From: Streptomyces syringium | GTDB lineage: Bacteria > Actinomycetota > Actinomycetes > Streptomycetales > Streptomycetaceae | Length of the DNA: 64,000 nt | Assembly (NCBI RefSeq): GCF_017876625.1 | Contig: NZ_JAGIOH010000001.1 | Span: forward strand, 1,302,001 to 1,366,000 | Direction: 5' to 3' | Shown here: piece after piece, positions 1-18,171 of the stretch | How the letters are laid out: the number at the start of each line of letters is the position of its first letter | How positions within the stretch are numbered: position 1 is the first letter of the stretch | Translations under genes and position numbers: made by a program | Notes under the pieces: model-generated | Databases searched by the model: none | The model's input: the letters and a program-made list of their open reading frames with translations, nothing else | Told to the model about the DNA's origin: nothing

Positions 1-8134
<8,134 letters not shown>

Positions 8135-8138
<4 letters not shown>

Positions 8139-11100
8139 CGTGTGCTCCCCGTTGCACGTATTTCGTCGGCCAGGATCGCGAGGAGCCGGTCCTCGGAGAG
8201 CCCCTCGACGGATTCCTCGACGGATTCCTGGGCGGCGTGGTGCCGCCGCGGAGTGTCCGGTGCGACTGTTCCGGCCGCTTCGGCCGCTTCGGCCAGGTGG
8301 TCGGTGAGGCCGTTGACGGTGGGGTGTTCGAACATGACCGTCGCGGGCAGCTTGCGCCCGAGCCGTGCTTCGACCCGCCGTCGCACCTGGGTGGCGAGCA
8401 GGGAGTCCATCCCCATCTGGAAGAAGCCGCTGTCGGGGTCGACCCGTTCGCGGTCGAGGTGCAGGAGGTCGCTCACCGCGTCGAGCACCGCGGTGAAGAC
8501 GCCGTCCCGGTCGTGCCCGGCGGGCGCCCGGTCCCGCGTTCCCGCCGTGGGAGGCGGCACAGGAGACGGCGCGGGCGAGGGCACGGGAGACGCCGTGGGC
8601 GACGATGCGGGGGCCGGACCGGTACTCCCGGCCCGGGGCCCGCTCCGGAACCAGAACCGCTCCCGCTGCCAGGCGTAGGACGGCAGCGCGACCGCGCGGC
8701 CCTCGGCCGGGAACACCGCGTCGGCGGGCACGGGGAAGCCGTGGGCGTGCAGTGCGCCCAGCGACGCGGTCATGGCCCGGCGCTCCCCCTCGCCACTTCG
8801 CGAGAAGGGCAGCAACAGGCCCTCCTTACCGGCCGGTTCGAGCACCTGCTCGACGGCGGACAGCAGGGTGGGGTGCGGGCTCATCTCGACGAAGACGCCG
8901 TGGCCGCCCTCCAGCAGCGTGCCGACGCCGTCCCCGAACAGCACGGGTTCACGCAGTTGGCGTGCCCAGTACGCGGCGTCGAAGCCCGTTCCGTCGCAGA
9001 GCCGGCCGGTCACGCCCGACAGGACGGGGATCTTCGCCGTCCTCGGGGTGATGCCGGCCAGTGCGGCGAGCAGGTCCGCGCGCAGCGGGTCCGTCTGCGG
9101 GCTGTGCCAGGCGATGTCCGTCCCGACCGGCCGGCACAGGACATTGCGCGCGCGCAGCTCGTGGGCGATCTCGTCCAGCGCCGCCGGGTCGCCCGAGAAC
9201 ATCGTGGAGACGGCGCTGTTGCACACAGCCACCGACACCCGGTCCCGGCGCCCGTCCAGGAGCGCCTCGGCTTCCGTCCGGGGCAGGGCCGCCGCCAGCA
9301 TCGTGCCCCGGCCGTGGATCCGGCCCAGCAGGTCCGCGCGCCGGCAGACGATCCGCGCGGCGTCGTCCAGGCTCAGCACCCCGGCGACGTACGCCGCGGC
9401 GACCTCGCCCATGCTGTGGCCGATGACGGCGTCGGGTTCGAGGCCCAGGGAGCGCCAGTGGGCCGCGAGGCCCACCCCGACGGCGAACAGGGCGGGCTGG
9501 CCGATGCCCTGCCCCCGCGGCTCGGCGCGGTCGTCCCCCGCGTCGCCGGCGCCGTGGATCTCCTCGACGACGGACCGGCCGGTCCACCGGCGCAGGGCCG
9601 CGTCGGCCTCCGTGACGGTGTCGCGGAAGACGGGGCAGGTGTCCATCAGCTCGCTGCCGGTGCCGGCGCCCGGGGAGCCCTGGCCGGGGAAGACGAAGAC
9701 CACACCGCGGTCGACGGCGCTGGTGGTGGAACCGGTCACGACACCGGTGCCGCCCCGGCCCTCGAGCCACTCCGTGAGCTGTTCGGCCGCCTCCTCGTGG
9801 GAGTCCGCGACGACGGCGCAGCGGTGTTCGTGGTGGGTCCTGCGGTGGGCCGCCGACCAGGCGATGTCCCCCAGCGGCACGGCGCGGCCGGGGGCCGAGA
9901 GGAGGAAGTCGCGGTAGGCCGCGGCCATGGGCGCGAGGGCCCGCCGCGTGGGCGCCGAGACCGGGATCAGCCAGGGCCCGGAGCCGGTCGCGGCGTCCTG
10001 GGCCGCAGTGGTCACGGGCCGCGCGGCGGGCGCGGGGCCGAGGATGACGTGGGCGTTGGTGCCGCCCGCTCCGAAGGAACTCACCGCGGCGTGACATCGC
10101 TCGTCGGGTACGTCCCAGTCCCGGGGCGCGGTGGGGATGTAGAGCCGGCTGTCGTCGAGGGAGAGGTGCGGGTTGATGGTCTCGAAGTGCAGGTTGGGGA
10201 TGATCCGGCGGTGGTGCACGGACAGCGCCGTCTTGATCATTCCGACGAGGCCCGCGCCCGCCTCGACGTGCCCCACGTTCGTCTTGACGGAGCCCAGCGC
10301 GCAGCTGTCGCCGTCCTCGTCCACCCGCCCGTACACCGAGTCCAGGGCCTCGACCTCGATCGGGTCGCCGAGGGAGGTGCCGGTGCCGTGCGCTTCGAGC
10401 AGGGTGATCTGCGAGGGTTCGAGCCGGGCGTTGGCGAGGGCCTGTTCGATGACGTCGCGCTGGGACCGGCCGTTGGGCGCGGCGAGACCGTTGGTCAGCC
10501 CGTCCTGGTTGACGGCCGTGCCGCGGATGACGGCCCAGATCCGGTCCCCGGCGGCCACCGCGTCGGGGAGCCGCTTGAGGACGACCGCGCAGACGCCCTC
10601 GCCGCGGACGTAGCCGTCGGCGCGCGCGTCGAAGGTCTTGCACCGGCCGTCGGCGGCGATCGGCAGGCCCTTGGTGTGGGCCACCATGGCGTGCGGGGAG
10701 AGGATCAGGTTCATCCCGCCGACGACCGCCGTGTCGCACTCCCCGGTGCGCAGGCTGGTGGCCGCGGTGTGCACGGCGACGAGCGAGGAGGAGCAGGCGG
10801 TGTCCATGGCCATGCTCGGACCCCGCAGGTCCAGGAGGTAGGAGAGCCGGTTGGGGATGGCGAAGGCGAGGCCGCCGAGGACGGTGTAGGTGTCGATGTC
10901 GGCCGGGTCGGCGAGCTGCATCTGGAGGTAGTCGGAGCAGTTGGTGCCCACGAACACCCCGGTGGCGCTGCCGCTCAGCCGCTTCCTGGTCAGCCCCGCG
11001 TCCTCCAGGGCCTCCCAGGCCACTTCGAGGAAGAGCCGCTGCTGCGGGTCCATGCGCTCCGCCTCGCGGGGCGAGATGCCGAAGAAGTACGGGTCGAAGG

Positions 11101-11422
11101 CGTCGACGTCGTCGAGGAAGCCGCCGTAGCGCACGGCCGTCCGGCCGGGCGTCTCGGGGTCGGGGTCGTAGAAGGCGTCCATGTCCCATCGGGAGGCGGG
11201 GACTTCGCTGATCCCGTCGACGCCGTTCTCGAGCAGGTGCCAGAAGGAGGCGGCGGAGGTGACCCCGCCGGGGAGCCGGCAGCCGATGCCGACGACGGCC
11301 AGCGGTGCGCGCCGGGCGTCCTCCAGCGCGTCGATCTTCGCCCGTAGGTCCTTGATTGCCGTGAGCGCCTTGGTGAGGCGCGGGTCGGGCGCCCCCGCGC
11401 CCGGCTCGCGGGATGTACTCAT
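8135..11422 (-). CDS. Type I PKS module, KS-AT-ACP
   Basis: Minimal non-reducing PKS module of 1095 residues. An N-terminal docking-type helix (about 8-30) precedes KS (32-460; MDTACSSSL near 208, EAHGTGT, NVGHVE), AT (577-880; GQGSPG, GHSMGE near 667, then IAWHSPQTDP, which is neither the usual malonyl HAFH nor methylmalonyl YASH signature) and ACP (GMDSLLA near 1005). The C-terminus ends in a short helix (LSEDRLLAILADEI) suited to docking with the next protein. No KR, DH or ER is present. The start was set at the ATG preceded by GGAG at about 10 nt; an in-frame ATG 42 nt upstream lies inside the preceding gene and looks less likely. It starts 1 nt after the upstream stop and overlaps the downstream start by 4 nt. 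Confidence 0.93.
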
Positions 11423-11423
11423 C

Positions 11424-14400
11424 TCAGAGGGTCTCCAAGCGTGCGTTGAGTTCGGCGAGTTCACGGTCGAGGAGCTCCTCGGGGCTCAGGCCGTCATGGC
11501 CCGTGTCGTAGGGCTCCCGGCTCTCGCTCCCCGGCTCCTCGGTGGCGGCCGCGGCGGGCAGGTCCGGTGCGGGTGGTCCGGCCGGCCCGGCGAGGAGGTC
11601 TGCCAGTCCGGCGACGGTCGGGTGGTTCCAGATGACCGTGGCGGACAGGCTCACCCCGAACTCGCCTTCGAGCCGGTTGCGCAGTTCCAGGGACATGACG
11701 GAGTCGATGCCGTACGAGCGCAGGGGCACGGCCGCGTCGATACGGGCGGCGGCGATCTTCGCCACCCGGGCCACGTGCCGGCGGACCCGGTCCTCCGCGC
11801 TCTCCTCGGGGGGCGCCGGTGCGCCGGCCGTGGGGACGTCACCCGGCCCGGGGCCGTCGGCGGGGCCGAGGGGCGGTGCGGCAGGTGCCCCGAAGGTGAG
11901 GTGGTCCGGCCAGTGCCGGTCGCGCTGCCAGGGGTAGGCGGGCAGCGGGGCGCCGTGCCGTCCGGGGCTGTTGGCCCGGCCCACGTCGGCGCGGCAGCCC
12001 AGGACATGGAGTCTTCCCAACGACTCCAGCAGCACCGCCCGTTCCGCTTCGTGGCGGCGGAGCGAGGGCAGGGCCTGCGCCCGGCCGTCGCCCGCGTGGG
12101 CGATGGACTGGCCGACGGTCGGCACGAGGACGGGGTGCGGGCTCATCTCCACGAAGGCGCCCACGCCGTCCCGCAGCAGCCGCCCGATCCGGTCCGAGAA
12201 GAGCACCGGGTCGCGCAGATTGCGCACCCAGTAGTGCGCGTCGAGACTTTCGCCCGGGGCCACCTCGCCCGTGACGGTCGAGTGGAACGGCACCGTGCCG
12301 GGGCGCGGCGCGATGCCGCGGAGGGTGGCGAGGAGATCCTCGCGCAGCGGGTCCACCTGAGGGCTGTGCGAGGCCACGTCGACCTTCACCCACCGCCAGA
12401 AGACATCGGACCGGTCGAGCTCGCGCGAGATGTCCGTGAGGACCCGCTCGTCGCCGGACAGGACCGTGGAGCGCGGGCTGTTGCTCACGGCGACGGCGAC
12501 GGACTCCTCGTGTCCCCGGACGGCGCGGAGCGCCTCCTCCAGGGTGAGTTCGGCGGCGAGCATCGCGCCCTGCCCGCTGACGCGGCGCAGCAGGGCGCTG
12601 CGGCCGCAGATGATCCGAACGGCATCCTCCAGGCCGAGCACCCCGGCGACGTGTGCGGCCGCGATCTCGCCCATGCTGTGGCCGACGACGGCGTCGGGCA
12701 CGACGCCCCAGGAGCGCCAGAGCGCGGCGAGCGCGACCTCGACCGAGAAGAGCATCGGCTGCACCACGTCGATGCGCGCGAGCCGCGAGTCCGGCTCTTC
12801 GGCGACGAGTTCGTCCAGTACGGACCATCCCGCGTACGCCCCGACGGCGTCGTCGCACTCGCGCAGGGCGGCGTGGAACTCCGGTTCGTGACGGGCGAGT
12901 TCGCGGCCCATGCCGATCCATTGCGAGCCCTGGCCCGGGAAGACGAAGGCCACCTTGGGCGGGTCGACGACGGGCGCGGCCGAGACGTGCAGCCCGGCGG
13001 GCTCCTCGCCGCGTGCGAAGGCGCTCAGTGCGGCGCCGAGCTCGTCGGTGTCGCGGGCGACGACCGAGAGCCGCCACGCGTGGTGGGTCCTGCGGGCGGC
13101 CGTGTGCGCGAGGTCGCGCAGCGGGGCCGGGGCGGGCGGGGCAGCCGCGGCAGCGGTGCGGCGGGCCAGTTCGCGCAGCGCCTCCGGGGTCGCGGCGGAG
13201 AGCGTGAACAGCTCGCCGCCCCGGTCCCCGGCCCCCGGGTCCGTCAGGGGCACGCCCGCCCGTGCCAGTTCCTCCAGCGCGTCGCCGAGGCCTTCGCGGT
13301 CGTCCCTCCCCCGGCGCATCGTGCCGACGGCCGTGACGTGCTGCCGCAGGGCGTGCAGCAGCACGGGGTGGGCGCTGATCTCGACGAACGGGCCGTGGCC
13401 GGTGGCGGCGAGGTGCGCCACGGCGTCGGTCAGCCGCACCGGCTGCCGCAGTCCGCGGGCGAAGTAGCCCGGGGTGATCTCCCGCCATCCGACGGGCGCG
13501 CCGGTGACGGCGGAGACCATCGGGATCCTGCCGGGGCGCGGGGTGATCCCCGCCGTCCCGCTCTCCAGCTCCGCCAGGACGGGGTCCATGTCCGGGCTGT
13601 GCACGGCCGCGTCGATGCGCACCATGCCGCACAGCACGCCCCGGGACTTCCACACGGCGAGCGCGGTCCGCAGGGCGTCGACGGGCCCGGCCAGGGCGGT
13701 CGAGCGGGGTCCGTACAGTCCGGCGACGCTCAGCCCGTGGGCGTCCGTGGTGTATTCCGCGAGTTCCCCGGCGGGCAGTTCGACGACGGCCATCGCGCCG
13801 CCCCGGCCCGCGACACGGCTCTGGGCGCGGCTGTAGTGGTGGACGAGCCGCGCGCCGTCGGGGAGGTCGAGGATCCCGGCGATCACGGCCGCGGTGATCT
13901 CGGAGAAGCAGGTGCCGACCACGGCGTGGGGGCGCACTCCCGCCGCTTCGAGCCAGGCGGCGATGCCGAGCTGGACGGCGAACAGCACGGGCTGGGCGAC
14001 ATCGACGCGGTCGAGGCCGTCCGTGGCGTCCGTACGAGCCGTCACGTCGCTCTGCCCCAGGGAATCCGTACGGTCGGTGTGCCCCGTCCCGCCCGGGGGG
14101 AAGAGGGCGTCGACGACCGACCAGCCCGTGTGGGGCAGGAGCGCTTCGTCGCAGCGCTCCACGGCCCGGCGGAAGACGGGTTCGGTGCGGAAGAGCCGTC
14201 GGCCCATGCCGGCCCACTGCTGACCGTGCGGGGAGCAGACGAAGACCGGCCGGGGCGGCGGGTCGGCCGTCTCCTTCGCACCCTGCGGCCGTCCGGGGAC
14301 GACTCCGGGCAGCGGGGCGGGCTCTCGCCACCCCTCCATGACCACATGGACGTTGGTGCCGCCCCAGCCGAAGGAGCTGACGCCCGCGAGCAGGGCGCGG

Positions 14401-15971
14401 TCCTCGGGCCAGGGCTCGGCGTCGCAGGGTACGCGCAGTCCCAGGCCCGCGAAGTCGATGTGCGGGTTGGGCCGCTCGAAATGCAGGTTCCGTGGAATAC
14501 GGCGGTGGCGCAGGGCGAGCGCGGTCTTGATGAATCCCGCGATGCCGGCGGCGCCTTCGAGATGGCCGATATTCGTCTTCACGGCACCGAGAATCAGCGG
14601 TGCGTCAGCGGGGCGCCCGTCTGACAGTACGGCGCTCAGCGCGGCGGCCTCGATCGGGTCGCCGAGCGCGGTGCCCGTGCCGTGGGTTTCGATGAAATGC
14701 ACCTCACCGGGGTGCACGCCGGCCCGCTGATAGGCATCCCGGAGGACTTCCTCCTGGGCGAGGGGATTGGGAGCCGTGAGTCCATTACTGAGGCCGTCGT
14801 TGTTCGCCGCGCTGCCCGGAACGAGACACCAGATGTCGTCCCCGTCGGCCAGTGCACGGGAGAGGCGCTTGAGGACCACGACCCCGCAGCCCTCGCCCCG
14901 GCCGTAGCCGTCGGCACGGGTGTCGAAGGACTTGCAGCGGCCGTCCGGAGACAGTCCGCCGAACTTGCTGAGCGCCACACTCGTACCCGGGCTGATCAGC
15001 AGGTTCACCCCGCCGGCCACGGCCGCGGCCGACTCGCCGAGCCACAGGCTCTGGCAGGCGAGATGCAGGGCGTAGAGCGAGGCGGAACAGGCGGTGTCGA
15101 CGGCGACGCTCGGTCCCCGCAGGCCCAGGGCGTAGGAGAGACGATTCGCCACCATGTTGAGCGCTCGGCCGGTGGCGGAGTGCGGCACGACACCGTGCAG
15201 CGCCGGTGCGGCGAGATCGGCGTAGTCGTGCCAGATCACTCCGGCGAATACCCCGGTGCGACTGCCCGCCAGGGCGTCATTCGCCATGCCCGCGTTTTCG
15301 AGGGCTTCCCAGGCGACTTCCAGAAAGAGGCGCTGCTGCGGGTCCATTTCCGCGGCCTCGCGCGGGGATATCCCGAAGAACAGCGGGTCGAATTCATCGA
15401 GCCGACCGCGAAGATATCCCGCCCGGTCGGTCATCATTTTCGCCGGGGCGAACGGGTCGGGGTCCACGAAATCGGCGGGGTCCCAGCGACCGGGCGGGAC
15501 GGCGCCGACGGCGTCCGTACCGGAAAGCAGCAGCTCCCAGAATTCCGCCGTATTGTCGGCCATCGGGAATCGGCAGGCCATTCCGACGACCGCGATGGGC
15601 TCGTGCCCCACGGCGGCCGGCCCGCCCGGGCCGCCGGGCCTCCGGCGGCGGTCGCCCGCCTCCTCTCCGGGCCGGTCGAGGAGGTGGGCCGAGAGTGCGG
15701 CGAGCGACGGGTAGGCCCACAGCAGCGCCACCGGCACGCTTCTGCCGAGGGCTTCCGAGAGTTTCGAGGCCAGCGTGGTGGCCCGCAGCGAGTCGACTCC
15801 GTAGCGCGCGAACGTCTCGTGATCACGAATGCTCTCGGCTGGGCATTCGAGCAGTACGGATAATTCCTCGCGTAACCAGGCACATAATCCTGCGACCGAG
15901 CGTATATCGCGACAGCCGCTCTCCGTGGCGCCACTCACGGGCACCGAACCGGAATCATGATCATTTCGCAT
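11424..15971 (-). CDS. Type I PKS, ACP-KS-AT'-AT-ACP with tandem acyltransferases
   Basis: First PKS of the operon, 1515 residues. An N-terminal ACP (30-100, GVDSLRA with Ser near 61) is followed by KS (123-550; VDTACSASL near 292, ETHGTGT, NIGHLE), a degenerate AT (570-880), a normal AT (1008-1300; GQGSQW, GHSMGE near 1098, VASHSPQVDP), ACP (GIDSVMS near 1421) and a C-terminal docking helix. In the first AT the nucleophile motif reads GTCFSE instead of GHSxGE and the carboxylate-binding Arg position appears to be Tyr. Codons 29, 33 and 37 are TTA. The chosen ATG is where the GC-rich coding pattern begins; the frame stays open 57 codons further upstream through A+T-rich DNA and a hairpin, which I treat as leader. 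SD pairing is poor (GGGGG abuts the ATG), so the start is uncertain. Confidence 0.88.
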   Translation of the reverse strand: MRNDHDSGSVPVSGATESGCRDIRSVAGLCAWLREELSVLLECPAESIRDHETFARYGVDSLRATTLASKLSEALGRSVPVALLWAYPSLAALSAHLLDRPGEEAGDRRRRPGGPGGPAAVGHEPIAVVGMACRFPMADNTAEFWELLLSGTDAVGAVPPGRWDPADFVDPDPFAPAKMMTDRAGYLRGRLDEFDPLFFGISPREAAEMDPQQRLFLEVAWEALENAGMANDALAGSRTGVFAGVIWHDYADLAAPALHGVVPHSATGRALNMVANRLSYALGLRGPSVAVDTACSASLYALHLACQSLWLGESAAAVAGGVNLLISPGTSVALSKFGGLSPDGRCKSFDTRADGYGRGEGCGVVVLKRLSRALADGDDIWCLVPGSAANNDGLSNGLTAPNPLAQEEVLRDAYQRAGVHPGEVHFIETHGTGTALGDPIEAAALSAVLSDGRPADAPLILGAVKTNIGHLEGAAGIAGFIKTALALRHRRIPRNLHFERPNPHIDFAGLGLRVPCDAEPWPEDRALLAGVSSFGWGGTNVHVVMEGWREPAPLPGVVPGRPQGAKETADPPPRPVFVCSPHGQQWAGMGRRLFRTEPVFRRAVERCDEALLPHTGWSVVDALFPPGGTGHTDRTDSLGQSDVTARTDATDGLDRVDVAQPVLFAVQLGIAAWLEAAGVRPHAVVGTCFSEITAAVIAGILDLPDGARLVHHYSRAQSRVAGRGGAMAVVELPAGELAEYTTDAHGLSVAGLYGPRSTALAGPVDALRTALAVWKSRGVLCGMVRIDAAVHSPDMDPVLAELESGTAGITPRPGRIPMVSAVTGAPVGWREITPGYFARGLRQPVRLTDAVAHLAATGHGPFVEISAHPVLLHALRQHVTAVGTMRRGRDDREGLGDALEELARAGVPLTDPGAGDRGGELFTLSAATPEALRELARRTAAAAAPPAPAPLRDLAHTAARRTHHAWRLSVVARDTDELGAALSAFARGEEPAGLHVSAAPVVDPPKVAFVFPGQGSQWIGMGRELARHEPEFHAALRECDDAVGAYAGWSVLDELVAEEPDSRLARIDVVQPMLFSVEVALAALWRSWGVVPDAVVGHSMGEIAAAHVAGVLGLEDAVRIICGRSALLRRVSGQGAMLAAELTLEEALRAVRGHEESVAVAVSNSPRSTVLSGDERVLTDISRELDRSDVFWRWVKVDVASHSPQVDPLREDLLATLRGIAPRPGTVPFHSTVTGEVAPGESLDAHYWVRNLRDPVLFSDRIGRLLRDGVGAFVEMSPHPVLVPTVGQSIAHAGDGRAQALPSLRRHEAERAVLLESLGRLHVLGCRADVGRANSPGRHGAPLPAYPWQRDRHWPDHLTFGAPAAPPLGPADGPGPGDVPTAGAPAPPEESAEDRVRRHVARVAKIAAARIDAAVPLRSYGIDSVMSLELRNRLEGEFGVSLSATVIWNHPTVAGLADLLAGPAGPPAPDLPAAAATEEPGSESREPYDTGHDGLSPEELLDRELAELNARLETL

Positions 15972-15984
15972 CCCCCATGCGTGT

Positions 15985-16013
15985 GCGTCGGCGCACGTCA
16001 ACTCCGCCGACGC
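15985..16013 (-). promoter_or_regulatory. Perfect 9-bp inverted repeat just upstream of the PKS operon start
   Basis: GCGTCGGCG and CGCCGACGC are separated by 11 nt and end 13 nt before the first PKS ATG. In the mRNA this would form a GC-rich hairpin next to the translation start; on DNA it could be an operator. What binds it is unknown. Confidence 0.55.
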
Positions 16014-16017
16014 AGGC

Positions 16018-16066
16018 AACCTAACATGAAGGCCTTGTAAATAAAGTAAAGCAAAAGCAAAGTCGC
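16018..16066 (-). promoter_or_regulatory. A+T-rich probable promoter of the PKS operon
   Basis: An A/T-rich run in an otherwise very GC-rich region, holding short repeats (GCAAAAGCAAAG on the plus strand). It is the only such block between the ATP-grasp genes and the PKS genes, which read in the same direction. No unambiguous -35/-10 pair can be assigned. The remaining bases to 16201 show only short GGCCACGGC-type repeats and no gene. Confidence 0.4.
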
Positions 16067-16201
16067 CCCATTGGAAAGGGAGCCGGAAATACGGAGTACT
16101 TCCGTCTGGGACGACTTCACATTCGGAATCGACAGATACCAATCAGCGCGGGCGGTTCCATTTGGCCCCCTCGGCCGCAACGGCCACGGCGGCCACGGCG
16201 G

Positions 16202-17035
16202 CTACGGGCCGACGGGAGTGAGCATGCGCGGGCGGTGCCGGCCGGCCGCCGTGCGCAGCGCCAGGTCCGCCAGCGCCTCGGGGGCGCCGCGCTGCCCCCG
16301 GACGCCGGGGAAGGCGTTGATGTCGACGATGAGCGGCGCTCCCGCCACATCGAGGAGGTCGACGCCGTACACGTCGAGCGCGAAGACCTCGCCGACGCGC
16401 CGCACCATGTCGACCCAGTCCGCGGAGAGGTCGCGCACCGGCAGCGGGCGGGTCCGCGCGGCCGCGGGCGCGGCCAGTTCCGACCGGCGGAACTCGGCGA
16501 ACACCTCGTCCCCGATCGCCCAGAGCTTGTGGTCCCACCCGTCGTTCGGGGTGAACTGCTGGACCACCACCGGCTCATCGCGCCACTCGGCGGCCAGGGA
16601 CCGCAGCCGCGCGGTGTCGTCGACGCGGGCCACCAGGTCGTGCCGACGGCTGTGGCGGCTCTTGATCACCACGGGAGCGGTCAGGGGCGCGCCCGTCTCC
16701 ACCAGGTGCCCGAGCCGGGGCGCGGTGGCCGTGGCGACGAAGGGCAGCCCGGCGCGCTGTGCCAGGTCCGCCATGGCCGTCCGGTCCTGGCACAGCCCGG
16801 TCGCCGCGGCCGAGTTCAGGACCGGGGCCCCGTGCGCCTCCAGGTGACGGGCGAGGGCCAGGGCACGGGGCGTCCTCGTCTTCATCAGATAGACGTCCGC
16901 GAGCGCGGAGGAGTCCACCGCGCGGGGCTCCGTGCCGGGGTCCAGCGTCTCGACCCGGTGGCGGGGCGTCAGCAGCCCGGCGGTCGCGGCCAGCAGCGGA
17001 TGGTCCGGAGCGGGCGTCAGCAGACAGACCCTCAC
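16202..17035 (-). CDS. RimK-like ATP-grasp protein
   Basis: Predicted cytosolic ATP-grasp enzyme of 277 residues. These enzymes activate a carboxylate as an acyl phosphate and join it to an amine or thiol. Visible hallmarks are a central VVIKSRHS nucleotide-binding Lys segment, VVVQQFTPNDGWDHKLWAIGD, and the C-terminal metal/ATP segment YGVDLLDVAGAPLIVDINAFPG (GxDxx...DxNxFPG). The start is GTG (VRVCLLTP), overlapping the previous gene's TGA as GTGA, so the two ATP-grasp proteins are probably translated together. It lies 231 bp upstream of the PKS operon on the same strand. A role in modifying the PKS-NRPS product is plausible by position only; the substrate is unknown. Confidence 0.82.
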   Translation of the reverse strand: MRVCLLTPAPDHPLLAATAGLLTPRHRVETLDPGTEPRAVDSSALADVYLMKTRTPRALALARHLEAHGAPVLNSAAATGLCQDRTAMADLAQRAGLPFVATATAPRLGHLVETGAPLTAPVVIKSRHSRRHDLVARVDDTARLRSLAAEWRDEPVVVQQFTPNDGWDHKLWAIGDEVFAEFRRSELAAPAAARTRPLPVRDLSADWVDMVRRVGEVFALDVYGVDLLDVAGAPLIVDINAFPGVRGQRGAPEALADLALRTAAGRHRPRMLTPVGP

Positions 17036-17979
17036 GCGATGCCACCGACCGGGGCGGAGGCCGGCGCCGGCTCGGCCGGAAGGGCCGGGAGCTCCAGGGC
17101 TGACGCCCCATGAGGGGAGGAAGCATAAGAAGAGGCGTACGGGCCGGAAGCCGTCCCGGGCGTCTGCGTACCGGCGTGGGCCAGCCGCAGGACGGCCCAC
17201 GCCACCCGGGCCACCGCGTCCGGCACCTGGCGGAAGCTCGGGAAGTCATTGACGTCCACGACCACCGGGCCGTCCGGGCCGAGGACGACGTCCAGCCCGT
17301 AGAGATCGAGGCCGTAGGCGGCCCCGACCTCGGCGGCGATCGCCGCGACCTCGGCGGTCAGCGGCACCTGGCGCTCACGGCGCGGCCGGTCGGGGTGCAG
17401 CGGGGAGCAGCGCTCGGTCGCGAAGAACTCGCCGTCGACGCAGTACACCTTGAGGTCCACGCCCGTGTTGGGCACGTACGGCTGGGCTATGAGCATGCCC
17501 TCACCGCCGCCCTCCCGGCCCGGGGGCACCAGGTCCCCCGGGGTCGGCACCAGCCGGACCGCCCGCCCCGAGCTGCCGTCGGCGGGCTTGACCACCAGCG
17601 GGTACTCGGCCTCGGGTATCTCGGCGAACTCCTCCGGCCGGGCGGCCGCGTAGGTCACCGGGACGGGCAGTCCATGGCCTTCGGCGACGACCGCGGCCAG
17701 CGCCTTGTCGCGCACGCCGCGGATCGCGCGGGCGTCGTTCACCGTGGTCAGACCGAGGGTGGCGGCGGCTTCCAGCAGCGTCAGCCCCGGTCCGCCGGAC
17801 ACCGTCTTGAGCACCCAGGCGTCGTGGTCGCCCGCGCGTACGGTCTCGGAGAGCCTCAGCAGCGAGCCGCCCGGCCGCACCACGTCCACCCGGTGACCCC
17901 AGGCGGTCAGTTGGCGGATCACGTCCACCGGCATTCCGTCGTGCCGGTACTGCTCCTCCACCAGGAAGCAGAGTCTCAT
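17032..17979 (-). CDS. RimK-like ATP-grasp protein, first of a coupled pair
   Basis: 315-residue ATP-grasp protein. Seen: LVVKPADGSSGRAVRLV (Lys and Gly-rich loop for ATP), MLIAQPYVPNTGVDLKVYCVDGEFF, and YGLDVVLGPDGPVVVDVNDFPSF near 230-255, the usual metal-binding DxNxFP end. A low-complexity Ala/Pro/Ser tail (about 275-315) follows the catalytic core. AGGA lies 7-8 nt before the ATG. It is paralogous in fold to its downstream partner but clearly diverged, so the two may act on different substrates or as a heteromer. The adjacent aldehyde dehydrogenase is divergent, with about 275 bp between starts. Confidence 0.82.
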   Translation of the reverse strand: MRLCFLVEEQYRHDGMPVDVIRQLTAWGHRVDVVRPGGSLLRLSETVRAGDHDAWVLKTVSGGPGLTLLEAAATLGLTTVNDARAIRGVRDKALAAVVAEGHGLPVPVTYAAARPEEFAEIPEAEYPLVVKPADGSSGRAVRLVPTPGDLVPPGREGGGEGMLIAQPYVPNTGVDLKVYCVDGEFFATERCSPLHPDRPRRERQVPLTAEVAAIAAEVGAAYGLDLYGLDVVLGPDGPVVVDVNDFPSFRQVPDAVARVAWAVLRLAHAGTQTPGTASGPYASSYASSPHGASALELPALPAEPAPASAPVGGIA

Positions 17980-18171
17980 TGGTACATCCTCGAATCCCGG
18001 ACGTCCGCCGATCCCGTCCGGCAGAACTGTGACCGGCTCAGGATGTCATGGGCGTTCACCACCGGGTTTCCGGGCTGTCGGTATTGCGCCGCGTCCGGTC
18101 ACGCGTCCACCGGCCGCCCCACCGCCGCCCCCTCGGCCCCCACGACACGGCTCCCCTCACCCCCGATAAAC

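Noticed and set aside
15972..16142. 57-residue N-terminal extension of the first PKS
   Set aside because: The open frame continues but runs through A+T-rich promoter-like DNA and a hairpin; the codon pattern is not coding.
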